Source: JBIQKZ01 sp044464765 (lineage in GTDB: Bacteria; Pseudomonadota; Gammaproteobacteria; Burkholderiales; Burkholderiaceae_B). Taken from it: 12,190 nucleotides of DNA. The notes beneath the pieces were generated by a model. It searched no databases. It saw nothing but the letters and a program-made list of their open reading frames with translations, and was not told the DNA's origin. The stretch is taken from NCBI GenBank assembly GCA_044464765.1, contig JBIQKZ010000033.1, forward strand, positions 1 through 12,190, in the 5' to 3' direction. Within the stretch, counting starts at the first letter, position 1, and each line of letters opens with the position of its first letter. Below, piece after piece: positions 1 through 6,197 of the stretch. Made by a program: the position numbers and the translations under genes.

Positions 1-144
1 CATCCTGTCATCACCCGTGTCATTAGTGGGGCCATGTGGCGCTAACTGGACAGTGGACATCGCCTGCACGAAGCGGAGCATGCCATCCGAAGGCCTTTGC
101 ATTACCTGCCCAACGCCGATCATCGCCTCCGAAAGGCACGTCAT
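1..144 (-). CDS. Possible 5' part of an unrecognised gene, cut by the left edge
   Basis: On the minus strand an ATG at 144-142 opens a frame of 48 codons that is still open at position 1, so any gene here continues outside the window. A GGAAGG stretch sits two bases before the ATG, which is close for a Shine-Dalgarno site. A GTG at 168-166 in the same frame is an alternative start. The encoded stretch is rich in Met, Gln and Val with short amphipathic segments, and I do not recognise a family. Two plus-strand frames are also largely free of stops over this stretch, so an open frame here is weak evidence. It would lie downstream of msrA in the same direction. It could equally be non-coding spacer. 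Confidence 0.25.
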   Translation of the reverse strand, partial: MTCLSEAMIGVGQVMQRPSDGMLRFVQAMSTVQLAPHGPTNDTGDDRM

Positions 145-209
145 GCCCTTCCAAAACTGATCAGCCACCCAAAAGCCGTGTCGTTTCTCTGTCTTTGAAT
201 AGCGCGTAA

Positions 210-752
210 CTATGAGACGAGAATCGAAGCAAAATGGCGGCGCAGTTTGGCCATCTTGGGCGAAATCACCATCTGGCAGTAGCCCTGCGCCGGATTCCTT
301 GCGTAGTAATTATGGTGGTAGGCCTCGGCCGGCCAGCAGTGCTGGGCCTCCAGCAACTTGGTAACGATTTTCTCGCCGGTCGCGTCCTCGATCTGCGCAA
401 TGACACTTTTCGCTGTCTGGCGCTGGGCCTCGGACTGGCAGAAGATGGCCGACGCGTATTGCGGACCGACATCGGCGCCCTGGCGATTCAGCGTCGTTGG
501 GTCGTGCGTGGCAAAAAACACCTGCAGTACAGTTTCGAAACTGATGACCGAAGGATCAAACCATACACTGACCACTTCGATATGTCCGGTCTCTTGTCCG
601 CACACTTGTTCGTAGCTGGGGTTGTCGACATGCCCCCCGCAATAGCCCGGCTCTACCTTGCTTACGCCGCGCAGGGCCAGAAAAACGGATTCAGTGCACC
701 AAAAACAGCCGCCGCCTAACACCGCCAACTCTAGATCAGGGTTTTCGCTCAT
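210..752 (-). CDS. msrA: Peptide-methionine (S)-S-oxide reductase MsrA
   Basis: Reduces the S-epimer of methionine sulfoxide, free or in proteins, back to methionine and so repairs oxidative damage, usually with thioredoxin as reductant. The 180-residue protein has the family's usual length. The signature GCFWC lies at residues 15-19 with the catalytic cysteine at position 16, and a further Cys in the C-terminal GYCQ segment is placed to act as a resolving cysteine. The AEAYHHNYY stretch matches the conserved acidic/tyrosine substrate-pocket motif. There is no signal peptide, so it should be cytoplasmic. The start is supported by a GGGAG motif a few bases upstream inside the preceding gene, and its ATG overlaps the TGA of the upstream cytochrome gene as ATGA, indicating translational coupling. 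Family assignment is secure. Confidence 0.96.
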   Translation of the reverse strand: MSENPDLELAVLGGGCFWCTESVFLALRGVSKVEPGYCGGHVDNPSYEQVCGQETGHIEVVSVWFDPSVISFETVLQVFFATHDPTTLNRQGADVGPQYASAIFCQSEAQRQTAKSVIAQIEDATGEKIVTKLLEAQHCWPAEAYHHNYYARNPAQGYCQMVISPKMAKLRRHFASILVS

Positions 753-1150
753 TTGGACTCCCGGTTATTTGCAAGCGGTGAATCCGGCGAATCACCCCTG
801 TGCTTATATAAAGACAATATCCATTGGGCCAGGGCTCTTGCTTCGTCGGGATCCACGTGCACCTGGCGAGGCATGGGAACAGGCCCCCATTTGTTCCTGC
901 TGCCGTTCAAGATACCGTGAACCAAGGCATCGACGGCCTCGGGCTGCCCTGCAAAACGCTCGGCTATGGCGCTGAAGGCGGGCCCTACGACTTTACGATC
1001 CACCTGATGACAGGCAACACAGTTATTGGCCTGCGCAAGGCCCAGGCCAACCGGTTGGGCAGCCGCCATGCGAGCCGGCGCACAGCAAGCAGCCGTCAGC
1101 AGCACGAGACCAACCAACGAGAAAGAGGATCGGATAAAAAAAGAATTCAT
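749..1150 (-). CDS. Small exported class I c-type cytochrome
   Basis: A 133-residue monohaem cytochrome c predicted to be periplasmic. Residues 1-31 form a signal peptide (short basic start, hydrophobic core around 10-25, Ala-Ala-Ala before the likely cut). The haem-binding motif CVACH is at 44-48, with His48 as one axial ligand. The GPVPMPRQ segment near residue 93 supplies the expected axial Met, followed by the C-terminal helix ALAQWILSL. This order and size match the c551/c552 group, which pass electrons to terminal oxidases or periplasmic enzymes. The exact redox partner cannot be read from the sequence. It is the first gene of a pair with msrA (4-bp overlap). No clear Shine-Dalgarno precedes the ATG, but the signal peptide fits this start well. 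Confidence 0.9.
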   Translation of the reverse strand: MNSFFIRSSFSLVGLVLLTAACCAPARMAAAQPVGLGLAQANNCVACHQVDRKVVGPAFSAIAERFAGQPEAVDALVHGILNGSRNKWGPVPMPRQVHVDPDEARALAQWILSLYKHRGDSPDSPLANNRESK

Positions 1151-1317
1151 AAACTAAAAAAGCCGGCAACTGGCCTGCGGATTGGCCGCCTGCCTGCGCA
1201 ACGCACCAAAACAACGACGCTTCGCACATTCAATTTAAACAAATAGCCTGGCGACAATGGGGATGGCCAAGCCCATACGCGGTATTATCGGCCATATTTC
1301 ACCAGCAAAGTCTTGCC

Positions 1318-2118
1318 ATGCTTCAACATCCCCAGTTCGACCCCATCGCTGTGCAACTCGGCCCCATTGCAGTCCATTGGTATGGGCTGATGTATCTGAT
1401 CGGGTTCGCCCTGGTCTGGCTATTGGGCCGCTGGCGCATCAACCACGGCAAAACCGATTTAACCTTGCGCGACCTGGAAGACATTATTTTTTACTGCGTC
1501 CTGGGCGTGATCGTGGGCGGGCGCCTGGGCTATGTCTTTTTCTACAAGTTTTCGGAGTATGCCAGCAAGCCGCTTGAAATCCTTTACCTCTGGCAAGGCG
1601 GCATGTCCTTCCATGGCGGATTGATTGGCGTGGTTGTCGTGCTTTTCCTGTTTGCACGAAAGAAGAAAAAATCCATCTGGGAAATCGGCGATTTCGTCGT
1701 GCCGCTGATTCCTTTGGGGCTGGCCGCCGGTAGGCTAGGCAACTTCATTAACGGCGAGCTTTGGGGCCGACCCACCAGCCTGCCCTGGGGCATGGTTTTT
1801 CCGCATACCCAAGACGGCATTGCCCGCCACCCATCCCAGCTTTACGAAATGTTCCTGGAAGGTTTTGTTCTATTCGCAATTGTCTGGTGGTTTGCCAACA
1901 AACCCAGGCCCGCCGGCCAAGTCAGCGCCGTCTTCCTGATGGGTTACGGCTTTTTCCGCTTCCTGGTTGAATACACTCGCGAGCCCGACGCCTTTCTTGG
2001 CTTGCTGGCCGGCGGGCTGTCCATGGGCCAGTTGCTTTCCTTGCCCATGGTCGCCGCGGGTGCGATTATTTTTGTGGCGTCTTCAAGAAAATCGACCCAT
2101 TCACCGACACCGAAATAA
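1318..2118 (+). CDS. lgt: Phosphatidylglycerol:prolipoprotein diacylglyceryl transferase
   Basis: First enzyme of bacterial lipoprotein maturation: it moves diacylglycerol from phosphatidylglycerol onto the lipobox cysteine of prolipoproteins in the inner membrane. The 266-residue product is of normal length with multiple hydrophobic segments. The family signature GRLGNFINGE lies at 138-147, with Arg139, Asn142 and Glu147 matching E. coli R143, N146 and E151. The FHGGL segment gives His99 (E. coli H103), and RFLVE at 214-218 corresponds to E. coli R239/E243. The N-terminal HPQFDPIA start is typical of Burkholderiales Lgt, which supports this ATG even though the Shine-Dalgarno is poor. It is divergent from the cytochrome gene, and its last 53 bases overlap the end of the convergent SIMPL gene. 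Confidence 0.97.
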   Translation: MLQHPQFDPIAVQLGPIAVHWYGLMYLIGFALVWLLGRWRINHGKTDLTLRDLEDIIFYCVLGVIVGGRLGYVFFYKFSEYASKPLEILYLWQGGMSFHGGLIGVVVVLFLFARKKKKSIWEIGDFVVPLIPLGLAAGRLGNFINGELWGRPTSLPWGMVFPHTQDGIARHPSQLYEMFLEGFVLFAIVWWFANKPRPAGQVSAVFLMGYGFFRFLVEYTREPDAFLGLLAGGLSMGQLLSLPMVAAGAIIFVASSRKSTHSPTPK

Positions 2119-2809
2119 CTTCTGTGCCGGGCTCAAGCGGCACAGCCACTTTGTCTGCCGAGGCCGCCATCGCCATCATGCGTGGAGCTGGCTGGTAATG
2201 CTCCCCCGATCCGCCCAAGTCGATCGTACGAATGGCATACGAGCCAAAGCCCAAGGCGCTGGTCAGCGCTTGAGCTCTTTCACGAAAAGCCGTCACGGCT
2301 TCAGCCAGTAGTTCTTGCTCTTGTTTGGCACGCTCTTCACGCGAGACGGAAAACGCAATATTGCCGATCGGCATACGATCGGCCACCTTTGCCGCCAATG
2401 CGGATGCCGCTTCAAAATCTGTGGACTCCAGGATAATCTCGCCGCGGCCTTGCCAATTGGTGATGCCGCCTTTTTTGTCAGTGAACGGCCAAAGCCTGTA
2501 GTTGCCCGAACGCGCCTCTACCTTGGGATCGCCCTTGACGTCTTTCATGACGCTGTCCAGGGTTTCATTCAAGGTAGCACTAACCTTGGCCTGCGACGGA
2601 TCGCTAAGCTCGGCGACCAGAACAATACGCACCTTGTCTTGGGCGACCTGTTTGGTTGCTGCCGCGTTGAGCGTGGCTTGCGGCCAGCGCTCGTGCTTAT
2701 GGCCATCATGGCCACCCTCTCGAGCTCCGGCAGGCAGCGACAACAAGGCCGCCGCCGTGGCTAGTGCCAAGCCTGACATGAGTTTACGTTTCTGTGCGGA
2801 AAGATACAT
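2066..2809 (-). CDS. Periplasmic SIMPL-domain (DUF541, BP26/OMP28-like) protein
   Basis: A 247-residue exported protein of the SIMPL/DUF541 family, which includes Brucella BP26 and E. coli YggE. Its biochemical role is poorly known; YggE has been linked to oxidative stress. A signal peptide covers about residues 1-29 (basic KRK, hydrophobic core, PAGA before the likely cut). The mature start is His-rich (GGHDGHKHE), and the rest shows the family pattern: an early NATxxx-like strand, a long middle helix with REERAKQEQELL, and a final VSVNGSIFL strand. I chose the ATG at 2809 because CGGGAG lies just upstream and a signal peptide follows; an in-frame ATG at 2842 falls inside a terminator hairpin and has no such site. 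It lies directly behind ssrS and may depend on readthrough or on its own unseen promoter. Confidence 0.88.
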   Translation of the reverse strand: MYLSAQKRKLMSGLALATAAALLSLPAGAREGGHDGHKHERWPQATLNAAATKQVAQDKVRIVLVAELSDPSQAKVSATLNETLDSVMKDVKGDPKVEARSGNYRLWPFTDKKGGITNWQGRGEIILESTDFEAASALAAKVADRMPIGNIAFSVSREERAKQEQELLAEAVTAFRERAQALTSALGFGSYAIRTIDLGGSGEHYQPAPRMMAMAASADKVAVPLEPGTEVISVSVNGSIFLKTPQK

Positions 2810-2828
2810 ACTGGCTCCCGAAATTGGG

Positions 2829-2855
2829 AAAGCCCGTTCCAACGGAACGGGCTTT
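2829..2855 (-). terminator. Strong hairpin terminator behind 6S RNA
   Basis: A perfect 12-bp inverted repeat (AAAGCCCGTTCC / GGAACGGGCTTT) with a 3-base loop. On the minus strand it starts a few bases after the predicted 3' end of 6S RNA and ends in TTT followed by CCC, so the U-tract is short. It likely ends or stabilises ssrS transcripts. Its foot is only about 20 bases before the SIMPL start codon, so it may also limit or tune expression of that gene. Confidence 0.75.
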
Positions 2856-2862
2856 CAAGAAA

Positions 2863-3040
2863 TGCCCCGCCTGTGCCGTCTAGACCGGCATCCTGGAACC
2901 TAAGGTTCAAGGTGGTCGCCATCAGTCAAGCTTCGGGCTCACCAGTGAAGGTGTGCACTCCTACTTGTCAATCCAGCAACCTGAATGCCATAGCATTGGT
3001 TCAAGGAATGAATGGTCAAGTCACAAACACTGCAGGGACA
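2863..3040 (-). ncRNA. ssrS: 6S RNA
   Basis: 6S RNA binds the housekeeping sigma70 RNA polymerase by mimicking an open promoter and represses many promoters in stationary phase. On the minus strand the ends can pair as a closing stem (TGTCCCTGC at 3040-3032 with GGCGGGGCA at 2871-2863), giving about 178 nt, the normal length. The 3' half holds CCACCTTGAACCTTAGGTTC, a small hairpin (CCTTGAACC/GGTTCCAGG) closely matching the conserved 3' hairpin of E. coli 6S RNA. The position directly downstream of zapA is the classical location. The ends are inferred from pairing and are accurate to a few bases. Translated frames crossing this region are not genes. Confidence 0.88.
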
Positions 3041-3044
3041 AACG

Positions 3045-3053
3045 ATAATCGCA
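3045..3053 (-). promoter_or_regulatory. Extended -10 element for ssrS
   Basis: On the minus strand TGCGATTAT reads as TGn followed by the -10-like hexamer GATTAT, 4 bases before the inferred 6S 5' end. No good -35 is visible at 16-18 bp, which is acceptable for an extended -10 promoter. It lies between the zapA stop and the RNA, so ssrS could be made both from this site and by processing of zapA transcripts. Confidence 0.45.
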
Positions 3054-3086
3054 GCCGGCTTGGCCGTCACGCGATATAAAGAACAA

Positions 3087-3404
3087 TTAATCCAGTTTGA
3101 ATGACACATTGGCACCGACCACTTGGTCGATCAGGCCGTTCATGTCATCGATTTTACGCTTGAAATCGCCAAGGGCAATATTGCCAAGCGGCCCATCGGG
3201 AGCACGCATGGCCAGAAGCTCGATGGCGATTTGTATGGCCGCCATGACGGCAATGCGTTCATTGCCGGTAATTTTACCAGAGCCTTTGACCGCCAGCATA
3301 CGCTGATCCACCAGCCGAACGGCAGACAACAGCGCTTCTTTTTCGGAAGCCTCGCAGGCCATCGAATAGTCGCGGCCCAAAATTGATACGTCGATGCGCT
3401 CCAT
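3087..3404 (-). CDS. zapA: Cell division protein ZapA
   Basis: ZapA binds FtsZ and cross-links protofilaments, stabilising the Z-ring at mid-cell. The 105-residue protein shows the family pattern: an N-terminal strand with the MERIDVSILGRDYSMAC start, a globular part with ASEKEALLSAVRLVDQRM, then NERIAVMAAIQIAIELL, and a C-terminal helix (KRKIDDMNGLIDQVV) that forms the tetramerising coiled coil. Length is normal. It starts two bases after the stop of the coiled-coil gene upstream, with a GGA-type ribosome site in that gene's last codons, so the two are probably co-translated. 6S RNA follows within 50 bases of its stop. Confidence 0.95.
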   Translation of the reverse strand: MERIDVSILGRDYSMACEASEKEALLSAVRLVDQRMLAVKGSGKITGNERIAVMAAIQIAIELLAMRAPDGPLGNIALGDFKRKIDDMNGLIDQVVGANVSFKLD

Positions 3405-3406
3405 GT

Positions 3407-3811
3407 TTATTCCGTAGCCGCACCGGGCAGGCGCGTTAAGATGGCATCAATGCGGTCCTGAGCCGAGAGGGCCGCGCCGCGAAGGTGCTGTACTTCGGCC
3501 TGGCTGGCCTGCAATTGCCGCACAACGGTTTCGCACTTGGCTTGATGCTGGGTAATCTGAGAACGCAACTCGGCCTGCGAGGCCTCGGATTGCGTGCGTA
3601 TGGATTCGAGTTGCGCAGCATGTTCGCTGGACTGCTGCGACATCGCCTGGTGCTCGGCCTGCTGACGCGCCAGTTGGTCACGCAAGGCGTTGCGTTCTTG
3701 CTCGGTCTGCGTAAGGCGAGCCTGCAAAGCAGAGCGGTCAGCCTGAAGCTGACGCATGGTCTGCACCAATTGCCCGATGCGGGCAGCGAGGGAATCGAGA
3801 TCTTGCAACAT
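3407..3811 (-). CDS. Coiled-coil protein upstream of zapA (ZapB-like, putative)
   Basis: A 134-residue, almost wholly helical protein with high Gln, Glu, Ala and Arg. Regular leucines and charged residues run from about residue 5 to 120 (for example LAARIGQLVQTMRQLQADRS), which points to a long coiled coil. There is no signal peptide or membrane segment. The gene ends two bases before zapA. In many proteobacteria a short coiled-coil protein sits just upstream of zapA, and E. coli ZapB, itself a coiled coil, binds ZapA; by position and shape I infer a divisome link, not by recognised sequence identity. I chose the ATG at 3811 (MLQDLDSL) because the coiled coil begins there. The upstream ATG at 3880 would add 23 residues unlike the rest. 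Neither start has a convincing ribosome site. Confidence 0.7.
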   Translation of the reverse strand: MLQDLDSLAARIGQLVQTMRQLQADRSALQARLTQTEQERNALRDQLARQQAEHQAMSQQSSEHAAQLESIRTQSEASQAELRSQITQHQAKCETVVRQLQASQAEVQHLRGAALSAQDRIDAILTRLPGAATE

Positions 3812-4118
3812 GGGCGTTATCGTAAACCATCCCGGCCCTTGCTGGAAAGCACAACTGTGCTGTTTGGTTAATTCGTGCATCCACGTGCACTGTTTCCGAT
3901 GACGGAAGCAGTAAATCGTTATGCCTGCACGAACAGGGGAAAACCCTTGAGCAAGGGGAAATCAGGGTTTTCAGCAGGAAAACTGTCCTATACCATGCCT
4001 CACTTTGCCATGGTGGCGTCCTGCCGGTCAAGGCGGCAGCAGCGCCCACGCAGCTAAAAAAATAACGCATTCGCGATCAACTGAATGCCCGGCGGTTCTC
4101 AACGGAGGCTAAACCATC
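3812..4118. other. Divergent intergenic region with several palindromes
   Basis: These 307 bases separate the zapA block from tctB, and no convincing gene is seen in them. Contents: AGCACAACTGTGCT at 3848-3861 (6-bp arms), CGTGCA repeated at 3874-3879 and 3884-3889, the nested inverted repeats at 3939-3972, a possible promoter for tctB made of TTTTCA (3968-3973) and TATACC (3989-3994) with a short 15-bp spacer, and the GGAGG ribosome site of tctB at 4104-4108. The region must carry promoters for both directions, but none is certain. Confidence 0.5.
3939..3972. promoter_or_regulatory. Nested inverted repeats, possible operator for tctBA
   Basis: An outer pair of 9-bp arms (GAAAACCCT at 3939-3947, AGGGTTTTC at 3964-3972) surrounds and overlaps an inner palindrome CCCTTGAGCAAGGG (3944-3957, 6-bp arms). 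The two pairings compete for the same CCCT. The outer right arm overlaps the putative -35 of a tctB promoter. This layout would suit a dimeric repressor site or a switchable leader hairpin. No regulator gene is in the window, so the role is inferred. Confidence 0.4.
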
Positions 4119-4580
4119 ATGCAGATCAGAAACAAACCGGACTTCTGGTCAGGGGTAATGTTTGCCCTTGTGGGGTTTGGCGCGGCCATCGGTGCACAGC
4201 AGTACGACATGGGTACGGCCGCGCGGATGGGACCGGGCTACTTTCCGTTCTGGCTGGGGATCGCACTGGCCTTGCTGGGCATTGCCATCGCACTGAAGGC
4301 TTTGTCGCCACGCACAGCGCAAGACCATGAACTGAGCTTCGACTGGAGAATCGTAGGGATTGTCGTCGGGTCGGTTGCCCTGGCCGGCGTCCTGCTTCCT
4401 TACTTGGGCCTGTTCATCAGCATCTTCGTGCTGGTGGTGCTCAGCAGCACGGCAAGCCATCTGTTTAGTTGGAAAGTCGCTGTCATCAACGGAATTTTTC
4501 TGGTGCTCTTCGTATGGCTGGGCTTCATTAAAGGCCTTGGCCTGGTTTTTCCCTTATGGCCGATTGGCCTTTCCAGTTAA
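4119..4580 (+). CDS. tctB: TctB-family small membrane subunit of a tripartite tricarboxylate transporter
   Basis: TctB is the small membrane protein of TTT secondary transporters, which import carboxylates with a periplasmic binding protein (TctC) and the large channel subunit TctA. The 153 residues match the family's length and form about five hydrophobic segments (about 11-27, 43-60, 77-93, 95-110 and 119-137). The MGPGYFPFWLG motif at 37-47 is the most conserved feature of the family. The ATG has GGAGG ten bases upstream. tctA begins nine bases after its stop, so the two form an operon. The substrate cannot be read from TctB; citrate is only the historical type substrate, and many relatives carry other carboxylates. 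Confidence 0.9.
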   Translation: MQIRNKPDFWSGVMFALVGFGAAIGAQQYDMGTAARMGPGYFPFWLGIALALLGIAIALKALSPRTAQDHELSFDWRIVGIVVGSVALAGVLLPYLGLFISIFVLVVLSSTASHLFSWKVAVINGIFLVLFVWLGFIKGLGLVFPLWPIGLSS

Positions 4581-4589
4581 AGGCCGACC

Positions 4590-6095
4590 ATGGAACTCAT
4601 CGATCACCTCGTGTTGGGGTTCTCCGTCGCCCTCACCTTCGAAAACCTGCTGTATTGTCTTGTGGGCTGCCTTCTTGGCACACTGATCGGCGTTTTACCC
4701 GGTATCGGCCCCGTCCCCACCATCGCCATGCTGCTGCCCATTACCTATGTGCTGCCGCCCGTCGCTGGGCTGATCATGCTGGCAGGCATCTACTACGGCG
4801 CTCAGTACGGCGGCTCCACGACCGCCATTCTGGTGGCGCTGCCTGGTGAAACCTCCGCAGTCGTCACCGTGCTGGACGGCCACCAGATGGCGCGCAATGG
4901 CAGGGCCGGCTCGGCGCTCGCCATAGCAGCTCTTGGCTCGTTCTTCGCCGGCTGCGTCGCCACGGTGGTGTTGGCCGGCTTTGCTCCGCCCCTGGCGGAA
5001 GTCGCATTCAAATTCGGTCCCGCCGAGTATTTTTCACTGATGGCCCTGGGCCTGATTGGCGCCGTGGTCCTGGCTTCAGGCTCGCTGATCAAGGCGGTCG
5101 CCATGATTTTTCTGGGCCTGCTTCTGGGCATGGTCGGCACCGACGTCAATTCGGGGGTGGCCCGATTCGACTTCGGCATCATTGAGCTGCAAGACGGCAT
5201 CAACTTCGCCGTGGTCGCCATGGGCGTGTTTGGCTTCGCAGAAATCATGAGCAACCTCGAGCTCAAGGACCAGCGCGTCGACATCACCAGCAAAGTCGGC
5301 ACGCTGTACCCCAACAAGGAAGAGTTCAAGGAAGCCTGGCCCGCCACGGTGCGCGGCACGGCCTTGGGTTCGGCGCTGGGCATCCTGCCGGGCGGCGGCG
5401 CCATCCTTTCCTCCTTTGCTTCCTACACGCTCGAAAAAAAAATCTCGTCCACTCCCGAGCGCTTTGGCAAAGGCCACCCGGCAGGCCTGGCCGGCCCCGA
5501 GTCCGCGAACAATGCCGCCGCGCAAACGTCGTTCGTTCCCTTGCTCACTTTGGGCATCCCCGGCAATGCCGTCACAGCGCTCATGCTGGGCGCCATGACC
5601 ATACACAACATTCGTCCCGGCCCCCAGGTCATGGCCAGCCATGCCGATCTGTTCTGGGGCCTGATCGCCTCGATGTGGGTTGGCAACCTGATGCTTGTCG
5701 TTCTTAACCTGCCGCTGATCGGCTTGTGGATCAAGCTGCTGAAAGTGCCGTATCGCATACTGTTCCCCGCTATTTTGGTCTTCTGCACCATCGGGGTCTA
5801 TTCGCTCAATTACAATGTCTTCGACATCTGGATGACAGCCCTGTTCGGCCTGATTGGATATGTCTGGGTCAAGCTTAAATGCGAAGGCGCGCCCTTGCTG
5901 CTTGGCTTGGTACTGGGCCCCATGATGGAAGAAAATTTCCGGCGCGCCCTGTTGCTGTCACGCGGCGACTACCTGACCTTCATTGAACGGCCGCTGTCCA
6001 TGGGGCTGCTGATCGCCGCCCTGCTACTCTTGCTTGTGGTGGCTCTGCCGGCCATACGCAAGAAGCGCGATGAAGCCTTTGTCGACGAAGACTAA
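4590..6095 (+). CDS. tctA: TctA-family large permease subunit of a tripartite tricarboxylate transporter
   Basis: The large integral membrane subunit, which forms the transport path in TTT systems. At 501 residues it has the expected size and about a dozen hydrophobic segments. The two characteristic repeat motifs are present: GVLPGIGP (34-41) followed by TIAMLLP, and GILPGGGA (264-271) followed by SSFASY; these Pro-Gly loops are thought to line the substrate path. Other family marks are GPESANNAA (302-310), GIPGNAVTALMLGA (322-335) and IRPGPQVM (341-348). It follows tctB closely. No tctC is seen beside the pair; the next gene is a dehydrogenase. A binding protein encoded elsewhere may serve it, as is common in Alcaligenaceae, where tctC-like genes are very numerous. 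Family certain, substrate unknown. Confidence 0.95.
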   Translation: MELIDHLVLGFSVALTFENLLYCLVGCLLGTLIGVLPGIGPVPTIAMLLPITYVLPPVAGLIMLAGIYYGAQYGGSTTAILVALPGETSAVVTVLDGHQMARNGRAGSALAIAALGSFFAGCVATVVLAGFAPPLAEVAFKFGPAEYFSLMALGLIGAVVLASGSLIKAVAMIFLGLLLGMVGTDVNSGVARFDFGIIELQDGINFAVVAMGVFGFAEIMSNLELKDQRVDITSKVGTLYPNKEEFKEAWPATVRGTALGSALGILPGGGAILSSFASYTLEKKISSTPERFGKGHPAGLAGPESANNAAAQTSFVPLLTLGIPGNAVTALMLGAMTIHNIRPGPQVMASHADLFWGLIASMWVGNLMLVVLNLPLIGLWIKLLKVPYRILFPAILVFCTIGVYSLNYNVFDIWMTALFGLIGYVWVKLKCEGAPLLLGLVLGPMMEENFRRALLLSRGDYLTFIERPLSMGLLIAALLLLLVVALPAIRKKRDEAFVDED

Positions 6096-6099
6096 CGTC

Positions 6100-6125
6100 C
6101 GTTTGCCTCATTCGTTTGCCTCATC
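6100..6125. repeat. Tandem 13-bp duplication
   Basis: CGTTTGCCTCATT (6100-6112) is followed at once by CGTTTGCCTCATC (6113-6125), twelve of thirteen bases identical. It lies just after the tctA stop in the 102-bp gap before the dehydrogenase gene. It is probably a simple slippage duplication, although a paired protein-binding site is possible. Confidence 0.7.
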
Positions 6126-6197
6126 CATTACTGATCCACTTGTCTGCTTCGCCCGCGTCAAGGGTTCGCTAACTTTTTACTCCCGGAGTCTCTTTCA

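Noticed and set aside
1151..1317. Clear promoter for lgt (TATTAT at 1283-1288)
   Set aside because: No acceptable -35 is found at 16-18 bp; promoters must exist in this divergent gap but cannot be placed with confidence.
2810..2842. Upstream ATG at 2842 for the SIMPL gene
   Set aside because: It sits within the terminator hairpin, and the ATG at 2809 has a good ribosome site and is followed directly by a signal peptide.
2873..3079. Plus-strand frame of 68 codons across the zapA-SIMPL gap
   Set aside because: The DNA is accounted for by 6S RNA on the minus strand; the frame has no ribosome site or family resemblance.
4802..5642. Two long minus-strand open frames opposite tctA
   Set aside because: tctA has clear family motifs throughout and normal length; the antisense frames have no recognisable domain or ribosome site.
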